DNA of 64,000 nt from Verrucomicrobiia bacterium (GCA_035765895.1 DASTWL010000007.1:1-64000), one strand, 5' to 3'; positions 25,299 to 35,086 are shown, counted from the stretch's first letter. The notes: generated by a model from the sequence alone, not told the origin. Numbers and translations are program-made.

Positions 25299-26726
25299 TC
25301 AAGCGTGCGCCGCCGCCTTGCGTTTGGCGATGGCGTGCGTGGCGTGGCCGTAGAAGATTTCCGCCGCCTCCATCAAGGTCTCGGAAAGCGTCGGATGGGC
25401 GTGCACCGTCAGCGCCAGATCCTTGGCCGTGGCGCCCATTTCGATGAGCACGGTGGCTTCGGCAATCAATTCCCCCGCGTTGTGTCCCACGATGCCGGCG
25501 CCGAGGATGCGTTCCGTTTCGGGATCGATGAGCAGCTTGGTGAGGCCATCGGTCCGGTCAAAGGACAAGGCCCGTCCGGAAGCCGCCCACGGGAACTTGG
25601 CCACTTCGACCTTGATGCCCTGCGCCTTGGCCTCGGCCTCCGTCAGGCCGGCCCAGGCCAGTTCGGGATCGGTGAACACGACAGCGGGAATGACAATCTT
25701 CTCGAAGGCGGAGTGTTCGCCGCAGATGTTTTCAACGGCGATGCGCGCTTCCTTGTGCGCCTTGTGCGCGAGCATGATGCCGCCGGCAATGTCCCCGATG
25801 GCATAAATGCTGGGATCGGCCGTTTGCTGATGGGAATTGACCTCGACAAACCCCCGGTCATCCCGCACGACCTTGGTGTTTTCGAGTCCCAGATCTTCGC
25901 CCGCGGCGCTGCGTCCGACGGACACCAACACGCGGTCATACAACTCGGTGAACTGCTGGCCCTCGTGTTCCATGACCACTTTGATCTGCTTTCCGGCGGT
26001 GGCCATGCTGAGCACCTTGGCCTTGGTGCGGATTTCCTTGAACGCCTTTTTGGCGGCCATGACCACGGGCCGCGCCAGGTCTTGATCCGCGCCCGCCAGC
26101 ACATTTTCCAGCGCCTCGGCGACGACGACTTCGCTTCCCAGGCGGGCGTAAACCGTGCCGAGTTCCATGCCGATGTAGCCGCCGCCAATGACGAGCAGCT
26201 TCGCCGGGATGTCCTCCACTTCGAGCGCCTCGGTGGACGTCATGATGCGCGGGTTGCCGAGGTCGAAGGTGCGGGGCATGGCCGGCTTGGAACCGACCGC
26301 CACGATGGCCTTCTGGAATTTGATGAACTGATTCCCTTCGGCTGATTCCACGCGCAGCGTGTTGGAATCTTCAAAATACCCGCGGCCGGTGACGACCTGC
26401 ACCTTGCGCATCTTGGCCAGTTGTGCCACGCCACCCCCGAGCTTGGTGAGAATGGATTCCTTCCACGCCCGCAGCTTGTCGAGGTCCACCGTTGGCCTGG
26501 CAAAGGTGATGCCGCGGTGCGCGCCCTCCTCGGCCGAGGCAATTTGATGGGTCGCGTGCAGGAGTGCCTTGGAGGGAATGCAGCCGCGATTCAGACAGAC
26601 GCCGCCGAGGCGTTTCTCGCGCTCGACGAGCACAACCTGCTTGCCCATGTCCGCGGCGTAAAACGCCGCCGCATAGCCGCCCGGGCCGGCACCAATGACT
26701 ACGACTTCAGTGTTGATGGGTTCCAT
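25299..26726 (-). CDS. lpdA: Dihydrolipoyl dehydrogenase (E3)
   Basis: 475 residues. FAD site IGAGPGGYAAA (residues 11-21), redox disulfide C44/C49 in GGVCLNRGCIPSK, NAD site VIGGGYIGMELGTVYARLG, and the C-terminal HAHPTLSE holding the active-site His-Glu pair. Reoxidises lipoyl groups of the adjacent E2. Third gene of aceE-aceF-lpdA, 23 bp after E2. Confidence 0.96.
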   Translation of the reverse strand: MEPINTEVVVIGAGPGGYAAAFYAADMGKQVVLVEREKRLGGVCLNRGCIPSKALLHATHQIASAEEGAHRGITFARPTVDLDKLRAWKESILTKLGGGVAQLAKMRKVQVVTGRGYFEDSNTLRVESAEGNQFIKFQKAIVAVGSKPAMPRTFDLGNPRIMTSTEALEVEDIPAKLLVIGGGYIGMELGTVYARLGSEVVVAEALENVLAGADQDLARPVVMAAKKAFKEIRTKAKVLSMATAGKQIKVVMEHEGQQFTELYDRVLVSVGRSAAGEDLGLENTKVVRDDRGFVEVNSHQQTADPSIYAIGDIAGGIMLAHKAHKEARIAVENICGEHSAFEKIVIPAVVFTDPELAWAGLTEAEAKAQGIKVEVAKFPWAASGRALSFDRTDGLTKLLIDPETERILGAGIVGHNAGELIAEATVLIEMGATAKDLALTVHAHPTLSETLMEAAEIFYGHATHAIAKRKAAAHA

Positions 26727-26749
26727 GAAAAATTTCCTTAGTGCTGCCC

Positions 26750-28033
26750 TTAAAGTTTTACGTCGGCATCGCCGATGGCCTGAATTGCATTGACCAGGTC
26801 CACGGTAAACCGCGCGGCGTTGCCACCGTCAATGACGCGGTGATCGTAGCTGACCGAAAGGGGCAGCAGCATGCGGCTTTCGATCTTGCCGTCGCGCACC
26901 ACGGCCTTCAGGCTGCCCTTGCCCAAGCCCAGAATGGCCACCTCCGGCTTGTTGACAATCGGCGTGAAATGACCGCCGCCGATCGCGCCCTGGTTGGAGA
27001 TGGTGAACGAGCCGCCTTTCAGTTCGTCGCCGGAAACCTTGCGTTCGCGCGCTTTCCGCCCGACCTCTTCGAGCTCCTTCGACAGTTCGAAAATGCTCTT
27101 CTTGTTGGCGTCGCGAATGACGGGAACGATCAGCCCGGCTTCGGTATCCACCGCAATGCCGATGTGAATGTATTCCTTGAGGACGATTTCGTCGGTCACC
27201 TCGTCAAGGCTGCTGTTGAAAATCGGGTGTTTGCGCAACGTGTCTGCCACGGCCTTCAGGAGGATGGATGTGACAGTCAGTTTCGCGCCCTTGGCCTCGT
27301 AGGCCTTGACGTATTTCTTGCGCAACTCAAGCAGGCCCGTGATGTCGGCCTCGTCGAACTGCGTCACGTGCGGAATGACGTTCCAGTTTTCTGCCATGCG
27401 CCGGGCAATCGTCTTGCGCAGGGGCGTCACGGGTTTCTTCAACACTGGCCCCCACTTGGAGAAATCGATTTGCTCCATCGGCGGCTTGGGCGCGGCCACC
27501 GCCGGTTCCCCTGCCCTCGGCGCAAAGGCCAGTTGTTGCAGGTAGGCAATAAAGTTGCGCAGATCTTCAAGTTCGATGCGCCCCCCGCGTCCCGCGCCCC
27601 GCACGCGGGTCAAATCAATGCCCAGGTCGGCCGCCAGCTTCCGAATGGACGGAGCCGCCGCAGGCGGCGGCCCGCCGGGAGTGGGAGCCGCGAAGGCCAT
27701 GGGTGCGCCGGCTGCGGGAGTGGTCGGCGCCGGGGCCACGGGTGCCACCGGTGTCGCCGTCACGGCAACCGATGGGGAGGCCGGTGTCGCGGCGGTCCCG
27801 CTGGCATCGCCTACGGAAAAGATCCGGGCTCCCACGGAAATCTTGTCGCCCGGTTTGACGTAAATTTTTGTCACCATGCCGGCGACCGTGGAAGGCACGG
27901 TGGCGACGGCCTTTTCGCTTTCGAGTTCGAGAACGGACTGGTCCTTGGTCACGGTGTCCCCCTCCTTCACGAAGAGGTTGACCACCACGCCGCTGTCGGC
28001 GCCTTCACCAAGTTTAGGGAGTTTGAAATCCAT
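26750..28033 (-). CDS. aceF: Pyruvate dehydrogenase E2, dihydrolipoamide acetyltransferase
   Basis: 427 residues: one lipoyl domain (1-80) with the lipoylated Lys41 in ESEKAVA, a long Ala/Pro/Thr linker, a peripheral-subunit-binding domain (IRKLAADLGIDLTRVRGAGRGGRI, about 130-155) and the catalytic acetyltransferase core with SYDHRVIDGG near the C-terminus. It has a single lipoyl domain, whereas E. coli AceF has three. Lies 18 bp after aceE. The lipoate ligase encoded divergently upstream of aceE fits its modification. Confidence 0.95.
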   Translation of the reverse strand: MDFKLPKLGEGADSGVVVNLFVKEGDTVTKDQSVLELESEKAVATVPSTVAGMVTKIYVKPGDKISVGARIFSVGDASGTAATPASPSVAVTATPVAPVAPAPTTPAAGAPMAFAAPTPGGPPPAAAPSIRKLAADLGIDLTRVRGAGRGGRIELEDLRNFIAYLQQLAFAPRAGEPAVAAPKPPMEQIDFSKWGPVLKKPVTPLRKTIARRMAENWNVIPHVTQFDEADITGLLELRKKYVKAYEAKGAKLTVTSILLKAVADTLRKHPIFNSSLDEVTDEIVLKEYIHIGIAVDTEAGLIVPVIRDANKKSIFELSKELEEVGRKARERKVSGDELKGGSFTISNQGAIGGGHFTPIVNKPEVAILGLGKGSLKAVVRDGKIESRMLLPLSVSYDHRVIDGGNAARFTVDLVNAIQAIGDADVKL

Positions 28034-28051
28034 AGTGCTTTGCTTCGGGAA

Positions 28052-30742
28052 TTAAACGATTTGCGGGAACGCCTTGTCCGGATCCACGCCAAGATCTTTG
28101 ATGGCCTGGCCGACGAGTTTGGCGGGCACATCGCCGCGTTGCGCCAGGGCGTAAAGCGTGGCGACGACCGTGCATTCGGCATCCACCTCGAAGAAACGGC
28201 GCAGCCGCGCGCGCACGTCGCTGCGGCCAAAGCCGTCTGTGCCCAGGGTCGTCAACCCACCCGGCACCCACGGCGCAATTTGATCCGCCACCGTCTTGAG
28301 GTTGTCCGAGACGGCGACGAACGGGCCCTTTTCCTTTGCGAGCGTCGCTTCCAGATAGGATTGCCGCGGGGTTTCAGTTGGGTGGAACATGTTCCATCGC
28401 CGAGCCAGCAGGGCTTCGTTGCGAAGCCGCTTGTAACTGGTCGCGCTCCACACGTCCGCACTGACGCCATACTTGTCCGCGAGAATGTGCTGGGCCTTCA
28501 ACGCCGAATGAATGATGGGCCCGCTGCCGAAAATCTGCGCCTTGTGTTTCAATCCTTCCGGCCCGGCCTTGAACTTGTAAAGTCCGCGCAAAATGCCTTC
28601 CTCGGCGCCCTCGGGCATCGCCGGCATCGCGTAGTTTTCGTTGTAGAGCGAGAGGTAATAAAAGATGTCCTCGCCGTCGTGATACATCCGCTTCATGCCG
28701 TCGGCGATGATCACCGCCAGCTCGTAGGCGAACGACGGATCGTAAGCGAGCAACGTCGGAATCGTGCTCGCATGCAGCAAGCTGTGGCCGTCCTGATGCT
28801 GAAGCCCTTCGCCGTTCAACGTTGTCCGGCCGGCGGTGGCGCCGAGCAGGAAACCCTTGGCCTTGATGTCGCCGGCGAGCCAGAACTGATCGCCCACGCG
28901 CTGCAGACCAAACATCGAGTAATAAATGTAAAACGGCAGCATGTGGACGCCGTGGCTGGCGTAGGCCGTGCCGGCCGCCACGAAGGAAGCCATCGAACCC
29001 GCTTCGGTGATGCCTTCTTCAAGAATCTGGCCGTCCTTTTTCTCCATGTAATAGAGCAAGGACTTCCGATCCACCGGCTCGTAAAGCTGGCCCTTGTGCG
29101 CGTAGATGCCGATTTCGCGGAAGAGCGCGTCGAGCCCGAACGTGCGCGCCTCGTCGGGAATGATCGGCACGATGCGACGGCCAATTTCCTTGTGCTTGAG
29201 CAGCAGGCTCAGCAGCCGGACAAAGGCCATGGTGGTTGAGGCTTCCAGCTTGCCCGAACCTTTGAGCATTTCGCCGAGGTAATCGACCTTGGGCACATCC
29301 AGCGGCGGCGCAACCAGGCGGCGTTGCGGCAAAAAGCCGCCCAATGCCTTGCGCCGCTTGAGCAGGTATTTGGTCTCTTCGCTGTCGGCGGGCGGGCGGT
29401 AAAACGGCATTTCGGCGATTTCGTCGTCGCTGATGGGCACCTCGAACCGCGCACGAAATTCGCGAAGCTCCTTTTCGTTCAGCTTTTTTTGCTGGTGTGA
29501 AATGTTTTTGCCTTCACCCGCTTCACCAAGGCCGTAGCCCTTGACGGTCTTCGCAAGAATCACAGTGGGCGTCCCCCTGTGGTCCATCGCAGCCTTGTAG
29601 GCGGCATAGACCTTTTTCACGTCATGGCCGCCACGCAATAATTTCCGGATCTGGTCGTCGGTCAGGTGATTTACCAGGTTGAGCAGCTCGGGATATTTGC
29701 CGAAGAAGTGTTTGCGCGTGTAGCTGCCGGGCTCGACGGTGTATTTCTGATAATCACCGTCCACGACTTCGCCCATGCGCTTGACGAGCAGGCCGCTCGC
29801 ATCTGCCGCCAGCAACTCGTCCCAGTCGCTGCCCCAGATGACCTTGATGACGTTCCAGCCTGCGCCGCGAAACGCGGCCTCAAGCTCCTGAATGATTTTG
29901 CCGTTGCCGCGCACCGGACCGTCAAGGCGCTGCAGATTGCAGTTCACCACCCAGACGAGGTTGTCGAGGTGCTCGCGCGACGCGAGCGTGAGGGCGCCCA
30001 ACGTTTCCGGCTCGTCCGACTCGCCGTCACCCACAAACGCCCAGACCTTGGGCTCGTCGCCCGCCATGAAACCACGGGCCTTGAGGTAACGGTTGAACCG
30101 CGCCTGATAAATGGATGAAATCGGCCCCAGCCCCATGGAGACGGTGGGGAACTGCCAGAAATCCGGCATCAGGTAAGGATGCGGATAGCTGGAAAGCCCG
30201 CCGCCTTCGGCCAGTTCCTGCCGGAAATTGTCGAGCTTCTTTTCGTCCAGCCGCCCTTCGAGAAAGGCCCGCGCATAGACGCCCGGCGCGGCGTGGCCCT
30301 GGAAATAAATCTGGTCACCGGCGAACGTGTCCGTCGGGCCGCGAAAGAAATGGTTGAAGGCGACTTCGTAAAGCGACGCGGACGAGGCAAAACTGGAAAT
30401 GTGCCCCCCCACGTTCGTGGCGTGGTTGGCGCGCACAACCATCGCCATGGCGTTCCACCGAATGTGGGATTTGATGGCCCGCTCCATTTCGATGTCGCCC
30501 GGGAACTCGGGCTGCTGGTCCACCGGAATGGTGTTGATGTAGGGCGTGCTGACCGGCTTGGGGGCATCGATGCCCTGGCTGCGCAGGCGTTCCAGCAGAC
30601 CGCCCGCAAGCCGGGCCGTTTTTTCCGGGCCTTCCGTTTGCGCGGCGAGTTCCAGCAGTGACGCCACGGCGTCAAACCATTTGCCGGCCGTGTTTTGAGC
30701 CGCTGCAGAAGCCTTTTGGTCTTTGTTATCCGGTTTCACCAT
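28052..30742 (-). CDS. aceE: Pyruvate dehydrogenase E1, homodimeric
   Basis: 896 residues from the ATG at 30742 (MVKPDNK); an earlier in-frame ATG at 30802 would invade the divergent promoter region. Thiamine diphosphate motif GDGESDEPE...NCNLQRLDGP (about residues 235-285), and typical AceE segments such as SSYPHPYLMPDFWQFPTVSMGLGP (here about 155-180) and GRTTLNGEGLQHQDGHS. Decarboxylates pyruvate and acetylates the lipoyl arm of AceF. First gene of the operon. The homodimeric E1 type is that of proteobacterial complexes, not the alpha2-beta2 one. Confidence 0.96.
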   Translation of the reverse strand: MVKPDNKDQKASAAAQNTAGKWFDAVASLLELAAQTEGPEKTARLAGGLLERLRSQGIDAPKPVSTPYINTIPVDQQPEFPGDIEMERAIKSHIRWNAMAMVVRANHATNVGGHISSFASSASLYEVAFNHFFRGPTDTFAGDQIYFQGHAAPGVYARAFLEGRLDEKKLDNFRQELAEGGGLSSYPHPYLMPDFWQFPTVSMGLGPISSIYQARFNRYLKARGFMAGDEPKVWAFVGDGESDEPETLGALTLASREHLDNLVWVVNCNLQRLDGPVRGNGKIIQELEAAFRGAGWNVIKVIWGSDWDELLAADASGLLVKRMGEVVDGDYQKYTVEPGSYTRKHFFGKYPELLNLVNHLTDDQIRKLLRGGHDVKKVYAAYKAAMDHRGTPTVILAKTVKGYGLGEAGEGKNISHQQKKLNEKELREFRARFEVPISDDEIAEMPFYRPPADSEETKYLLKRRKALGGFLPQRRLVAPPLDVPKVDYLGEMLKGSGKLEASTTMAFVRLLSLLLKHKEIGRRIVPIIPDEARTFGLDALFREIGIYAHKGQLYEPVDRKSLLYYMEKKDGQILEEGITEAGSMASFVAAGTAYASHGVHMLPFYIYYSMFGLQRVGDQFWLAGDIKAKGFLLGATAGRTTLNGEGLQHQDGHSLLHASTIPTLLAYDPSFAYELAVIIADGMKRMYHDGEDIFYYLSLYNENYAMPAMPEGAEEGILRGLYKFKAGPEGLKHKAQIFGSGPIIHSALKAQHILADKYGVSADVWSATSYKRLRNEALLARRWNMFHPTETPRQSYLEATLAKEKGPFVAVSDNLKTVADQIAPWVPGGLTTLGTDGFGRSDVRARLRRFFEVDAECTVVATLYALAQRGDVPAKLVGQAIKDLGVDPDKAFPQIV

Positions 30743-30863
30743 GTTAGTCAAAAGCGCCAACCGACGTGAGGCAGCGTATGGGATCGTGGCTTGCTCCGCC
30801 AAGGCGCGAGGCCATTAAGTTAAGACACAAGGTGAACCAGTCAATTTGAATAGTTCCGCGCCA
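30743..30863. promoter_or_regulatory. Divergent promoter region between aceE and the lipoate ligase
   Basis: 121 bp that must hold both promoters. No convincing -35/-10 pair or operator palindrome could be picked by eye on either strand. Confidence 0.4.
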
Positions 30864-31601
30864 ATGATGAAGTGGCTTGACGTTTCGCTGGCTTCTCCGG
30901 CGGAAAACCTGGCCCTCGATGAAGCGTTGCTCGACGCCGCCGAGGCGGCAACCTTGGGTCCCTGCCTGCGCTTCTGGGAATCCCCACAACCGTTCGTTGT
31001 GCTGGGTTATGCCAACCGCATCGCCACCGAATCGAACCGCGCCGCCTGCGGGCGCCTGCGGGTGCCGGTGTTGCGACGGTGCAGCGGTGGCGGCACCGTA
31101 GTGCAGGGCCCCGGTGTTTTGAACTACGCACTGGTGCTGCCGGTTGACGTAAATGCCGCGTTGGCCTCCATCAGCGGCGCGAACCGTTTCATCATGGAAC
31201 GTAACGCGGCCGCGCTGGGACAGCTGGTTGCGCAGCCGGTCGAGGTCCAGGGCCACACCGATCTCGCCATTCAAGGGTTCAAGTTTTCCGGCAACGCCCA
31301 ACGGCGCAAGCGCACGCACCTGCTCTTCCACGGGGCCATTCTGCTTGGGTTGGACATCGACCTCCTCGAGCAGGTGCTGCCCCTGCCCTCACTCCAGCCT
31401 GATTATCGCCACGCACGTTCTCATCGCGATTTTCTCCGGCCGTTGGCGGCCACGGCGGACGACGTCAAGACGGCCCTGCGGCAGGCCTGGTCGGCGCACG
31501 CGGCGTTGGATCTGGATTCGGACTGGCCGGCGTGGCGCGAACGCGTTCAGGCGCTGGTGGCGGAAAAGTATTCGTGCGCCGGGTGGAACGAGCGAATTTG
31601 A
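30864..31601 (+). CDS. lplA: Lipoate-protein ligase A family protein
   Basis: 245 residues from the ATG at 30864 (a TTG at 30846 is less likely). Family signatures: NLALDEALLD, the lipoate-site loop RRCSGGGTVVQGPGVLNY, and the substrate Lys in IQGFKFSGNAQRRKR, followed by HGAILLGLDI. Attaches lipoate or octanoate to E2 domains. Divergent from aceE-aceF-lpdA, which supplies the substrate, so a role in loading AceF is likely. An octanoyl transferase (LipM-like) is the alternative within the same fold. Confidence 0.88.
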   Translation: MMKWLDVSLASPAENLALDEALLDAAEAATLGPCLRFWESPQPFVVLGYANRIATESNRAACGRLRVPVLRRCSGGGTVVQGPGVLNYALVLPVDVNAALASISGANRFIMERNAAALGQLVAQPVEVQGHTDLAIQGFKFSGNAQRRKRTHLLFHGAILLGLDIDLLEQVLPLPSLQPDYRHARSHRDFLRPLAATADDVKTALRQAWSAHAALDLDSDWPAWRERVQALVAEKYSCAGWNERI

Positions 31602-31650
31602 CGCCGTGCCGCTTTGCATTTGTCCGGCCTTCGGGCAAGCTGCCCGCGCC

Positions 31651-33309
31651 TTGAGCGAAACACCCGCACATCGCCGACCTGGTTTCCCTTACGCGCTGGC
31701 CATTTTGGGCGGCGCTTTGCTGGCGCTGGCCTTTCCCAATGCCAACGTCGCCGGGCTCGCGTGGATTGCTCCCGGCGTGATGCTCGCTGCGGCGCTTGGC
31801 CGTTCAGGGGCGGAGAGCTTTCGCCTCGGCTACGTGGCCGGACTTACGTTCTGGCTGGCGTCGCTCTACTGGCTGCTGCTGATTCCGGCGACGGGTTTTC
31901 CGATTCTCGGCTGGGCGGCACTGGCCGGCTACCTCGGATTGTTTCAAGGCGTCTGGGTCTGGCTGTGCTGGCGTTGTTTTCCCACCACGGCCGCCATGCA
32001 AGCCGCCGTTCGCCGGCATCCCGACGCCGGCGTCCGCGAGGCGTTGCAGGTTTTTCAGGCCGCCCCGCGCCGGGCCCGGTTGCGCTGGGCGATTTTGTGC
32101 GCGATGAGCTGGGTCGCGTTGGAAATGCTGCGTGCCCGGCTGCTCAGCGGTTTTCCTTGGAGCTATTTGGGCGTCTCCCAGTTCCAACTCACGCCGCTGC
32201 TGCAAATCAGCGCCGCCACGGGCGTTTATGGCGTTTCCTTTCTGGTCGCCTGGACCTCGGTGAGCCTGCTGGGCGCCGGCTTGATGTTGCTGCAACCGCA
32301 GGCCAGCCGCTCGGCACTGGTGGGTGAAGTATTTCTCCCGTTTCTCACCGTGGCGGTCATTTTTGCCACCGGCTACTACCACATCACCCACGTCCCGCCG
32401 CCGCCGCGCGAAGTCCGCGTGACAGTGGTGCAACCCAGCATTCCGCAGACGATGATCTGGGACAGCAGCGCGGATGAACGGCGGTTCGCCGAACTGCTCG
32501 CACTGACGCAAAACGCCCTGAGCAACGACACCGATTTGCTGGTCTGGCCCGAGGCCGCCGTGCCCGAACTCAACCCGGACACCTACCGCGCCATCACCAA
32601 CGTCGCCGTCGCCCACCGGGTGTGGTTCATTTTCGGCGCGGACGACGTGCAGCTCCGGCCGGGTGCGGTGAACGATCACGACGTGATGTATTTCAACGCC
32701 GCCTGGCTCCTGAGCCCGCGCGGATTGATGGCCGACACCTACCACAAGCGGCGCCTCGTCATGTTCGGTGAATATGTGCCGCTCGCCCGCTGGCTGCCAT
32801 TCGTCAAATGGCTGACGCCCATCACCGGCAGCTACCAGGCCGGCACCGCTCCCGCGCAATTTTCCCTGCGCGACCTCGACGTCACCGCCTCGCCGCTGAT
32901 TTGTTTTGAAGACGTTTTTCCGCACGGCGTGCGCGACCACGTCACGGAGGCAACCGACCTGCTGGTCAACCTGACGAACGACGGCTGGTTCGGCGAAGGC
33001 GCCGAGCAATGGCAGCACGCGGCCAACGCGGTTTTTCGCGCGGTGGAAAACGGCGTCCCGCTCGTGCGGGCCTGCAACAACGGCCTGAGCTGCTGGGTCG
33101 ATCCGCAGGGCCGCCTGCGCAACGTGCTGCGGGATGGCCATGGCACCGTTTACGGCCGGGGCTTCACCACCTTCAACGTGGCGCTCGAACCGGCGCCCCA
33201 CCGGACGACGTTCTATCAGCGGCACGGCGATGTGTTCGGCTGGGCGTGCGTGGCCTTCACCGCGCTGGCCTGGCTGCGCCGTCAATTCACGCGACGGCGC
33301 AAAAGTTGA
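31651..33309 (+). CDS. lnt: Apolipoprotein N-acyltransferase
   Basis: About 552 residues if the TTG at 31651 is used; a GTG at 31606 would add 15. Six to eight membrane helices in the first 230 residues and one at the end (FGWACVAFTALAWL) frame a periplasmic nitrilase domain with the catalytic triad: Glu in VWPEAAVPE, Lys in YHKRRLVMFGEYVPL and Cys in SPLICFEDVFP. Adds the third acyl chain to lipoproteins. The segment about 110-150 is longer than in E. coli Lnt. Follows the lipoate ligase by 49 bp. Confidence 0.9.
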   Translation: MSETPAHRRPGFPYALAILGGALLALAFPNANVAGLAWIAPGVMLAAALGRSGAESFRLGYVAGLTFWLASLYWLLLIPATGFPILGWAALAGYLGLFQGVWVWLCWRCFPTTAAMQAAVRRHPDAGVREALQVFQAAPRRARLRWAILCAMSWVALEMLRARLLSGFPWSYLGVSQFQLTPLLQISAATGVYGVSFLVAWTSVSLLGAGLMLLQPQASRSALVGEVFLPFLTVAVIFATGYYHITHVPPPPREVRVTVVQPSIPQTMIWDSSADERRFAELLALTQNALSNDTDLLVWPEAAVPELNPDTYRAITNVAVAHRVWFIFGADDVQLRPGAVNDHDVMYFNAAWLLSPRGLMADTYHKRRLVMFGEYVPLARWLPFVKWLTPITGSYQAGTAPAQFSLRDLDVTASPLICFEDVFPHGVRDHVTEATDLLVNLTNDGWFGEGAEQWQHAANAVFRAVENGVPLVRACNNGLSCWVDPQGRLRNVLRDGHGTVYGRGFTTFNVALEPAPHRTTFYQRHGDVFGWACVAFTALAWLRRQFTRRRKS

Positions 33310-33313
33310 TGGC

Positions 33314-33832
33314 TCATGCCAGACGGGCTTCGGCGGTTCCGGCTGGTTCCCGCAACAGTCCCGCCAGATCCAGCGGCCGGGTGAACATCGCCAGCTCACC
33401 GGCGGCAGTCCGCGGCCACTGTGCGGACGGGCGGTCCCGATACAGTTCCACGCCATTGCCATCCGGATCGCGCAGGTAGAGCGCTTCGCTCACGCCGTGA
33501 TCGGCGGCGCCGTCCAGTGCGATGCCCGCCGCCTGTAAACGGCGCAGCGCGTCCGCCAGTTGCGCCCGCGTCGGATACAGAATGGCCACGTGATACAATC
33601 CCGTGCTGCCCGGCGGCGGCGGCGCGCCCCCGGCACTTTCCCACGTGTTCAGACCGATGTGATGATGGTAACCGCCGGCGGACAAGAAGGCCGCCTGCCG
33701 CCCGAAGCGCTGCGTGATGGCAAATCCGAGCACGCCGTGCCAGAACCCGAGCGCGCGTTCGAGGTCCGCCACTTTCAGGTGCACGTGACCAACCCGCACG
33801 GCCGGATCGATGGCTGAAGTATTTGCAATCAT
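33314..33832 (-). CDS. VOC-family protein (glyoxalase/ring-cleavage dioxygenase fold)
   Basis: 172 residues. Starts with RVGHVHLKVADLERALGFWHGVLGF and later YLRDPDGNGVELYRDRP, the paired beta-alpha-beta-beta-beta units of the vicinal oxygen chelate fold. Candidate metal ligands are His in GHVHLKV, His in GLYHVAIL and Glu in GVELY, as in catechol 2,3-dioxygenases. Third gene of wrbA-doxX-VOC with 19-bp gaps, so likely to act on quinones or related electrophiles. Confidence 0.82.
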   Translation of the reverse strand: MIANTSAIDPAVRVGHVHLKVADLERALGFWHGVLGFAITQRFGRQAAFLSAGGYHHHIGLNTWESAGGAPPPPGSTGLYHVAILYPTRAQLADALRRLQAAGIALDGAADHGVSEALYLRDPDGNGVELYRDRPSAQWPRTAAGELAMFTRPLDLAGLLREPAGTAEARLA

Positions 33833-33851
33833 GGTTTGCCTCCGGGCCGCG

Positions 33852-34319
33852 TCAGGCCGGTCGTTGCGTGAGCTTCCGGGTGATGAGCGCGTCGAGCGAC
33901 ATTTTGCCGGCGCCGTGGATCAACACAATCGCCGCCAGCCCGAGCGCCAGCAGGTGATACTCATACCCTTCGCCCTTCTGGTTCCCATACCAGTTCATGA
34001 AAAACCCGTTGGCGCCATGCACGGTCAGAATGGCCACGACCATCACCGTGCCAATGCCGAAGGCCGCGACGCGGCTCAGCAGACCGAGCAGCAGGGCCAA
34101 CGAGCCCGCGAATTCCGCCATGATGGCCAGGAAGGCAAACACGGCCGGAATGTGCATCGAGCCGGTGAAGGCGTTCATTGTGCCGCTGAAACCATAGCCG
34201 CCGAACCAGCCGAGCATCTTCTGGGCACCGTGCGGAAACATGACGCCGCCGAGCACGAGCCGCGCAATGATGGGGGCGCAACTGTCGGTCGGCTTGAACA
34301 GGAGTTGGAGTGCTTTCAT
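33852..34319 (-). CDS. DoxX-family membrane protein
   Basis: 155 residues with four membrane helices. DoxX signatures are ARLVLGGVMFPHGAQKMLGWFGG, AFLAIMAEFAGSLALLLGL and the last helix YHLLALGLAAIVLIHGAGKMS. Proteins of this family associate with quinone-linked or thiosulphate oxidation and with redox stress. Between wrbA and a VOC gene, same strand, 19 bp each side. Confidence 0.85.
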   Translation of the reverse strand: MKALQLLFKPTDSCAPIIARLVLGGVMFPHGAQKMLGWFGGYGFSGTMNAFTGSMHIPAVFAFLAIMAEFAGSLALLLGLLSRVAAFGIGTVMVVAILTVHGANGFFMNWYGNQKGEGYEYHLLALGLAAIVLIHGAGKMSLDALITRKLTQRPA

Positions 34320-34338
34320 GAAAGAATTTGTGAAGGGT

Positions 34339-34944
34339 TCAGGATTGCTTCTTCAGTTGCGCGGCGATGCCGGCCACGTGGCGGCCTTGATAACGCGCCA
34401 TGGACAATTCCCTGGCGCTGGGCTGCCGTGAGCCGTCCGCACCGGCGATGGTGCCCGCGCCGTAGGGCGAACCGCCCTTGAGTTCGCTGATGTCGGCGAG
34501 ATCCGGGCAGGCGTAAGGCAGCCCGACGTAAATCATGCCGTGGTGCAGCAAGGTGGGGATGAACGTGAGGATGGTGGCTTCGTTGCCGCCGCCCGTCCCG
34601 GTGCTGGTGAAAACGCTGCCCACCTTGCCCACCAACGCGCCCTTCACCCACAGGCCGCCTGTCTGGTCGAGGAAGTTGCGCATCTGCGCCGCCATGTTGC
34701 CGAAGCGCGTGGGCGTGCCGAAAATGATGGCGTCGTAGTCGCCAAGTTCCTTCGGTGACGCCACGGACGCGGCCTGGTCCACCTTGGCGCCGTATTGCTG
34801 CGCAGCCTCGGCGGACATCAATTCCGGCACGCGCTTGACGGTGACTTCGACGCCATCCACCGAACGTGCGCCTTCGGCGATCGCGCCGGCCATGGTTTCA
34901 ATGTGGCCATACATGGAATAATAGAGAACGAGGATTTTGGTCAT
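34339..34944 (-). CDS. wrbA: NAD(P)H:quinone oxidoreductase, WrbA type
   Basis: 201 residues from the ATG at 34944 ([10 protein letters not shown]). Flavodoxin-like FMN loop [12 protein letters not shown] (residues 8-19), [21 protein letters not shown] in the middle and [18 protein letters not shown] at the end are characteristic. Reduces quinones by two electrons, avoiding semiquinones. First gene of wrbA-doxX-VOC. Confidence 0.94.
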   Translation of the reverse strand: MTKILVLYYSMYGHIETMAGAIAEGARSVDGVEVTVKRVPELMSAEAAQQYGAKVDQAASVASPKELGDYDAIIFGTPTRFGNMAAQMRNFLDQTGGLWVKGALVGKVGSVFTSTGTGGGNEATILTFIPTLLHHGMIYVGLPYACPDLADISELKGGSPYGAGTIAGADGSRQPSARELSMARYQGRHVAGIAAQLKKQS

Positions 34945-34996
34945 AACAGTATTTCGTTGGAGTTTTGATTTGTGAGGAGTCGGAAAAAGTAGTTCG

Positions 34997-35086
34997 TCAG
35001 GCCGCAAATCCGCCATCAATGGTCAGGCTCGCGCCGGTCACGAGAGCAACTTTGCGGTCGCGTTTGATTGGGCTGGTTGGATTCAT
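34997..35086 (-). pseudogene. Collapsed short-chain dehydrogenase: N- and C-terminus joined at VTGAS
   Basis: On the minus strand the 29 codons from ATG 35086 to TGA 34997 read as an SDR N-terminus (DRKVALVTGAS) running straight into an SDR C-terminus ([14 protein letters not shown]). The two halves share VTGAS, which occurs at both ends of many SDRs, so a deletion between these repeats removed about 230 codons. The catalytic Tyr/Lys are gone. It lies between pirin and wrbA on the same strand and was probably part of that cluster. Confidence 0.8.

Noticed and set aside
26741-29239. 832-codon open frame on the plus strand
   Set aside because: It is the antisense of aceF/aceE, composition is His/Arg/Gly-rich as expected for a shadow frame in high-GC DNA, and it has no family similarity.
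31804-33462. 552-codon minus-strand frame across lnt
   Set aside because: Antisense of the nitrilase domain; no start signal and no recognisable domain.
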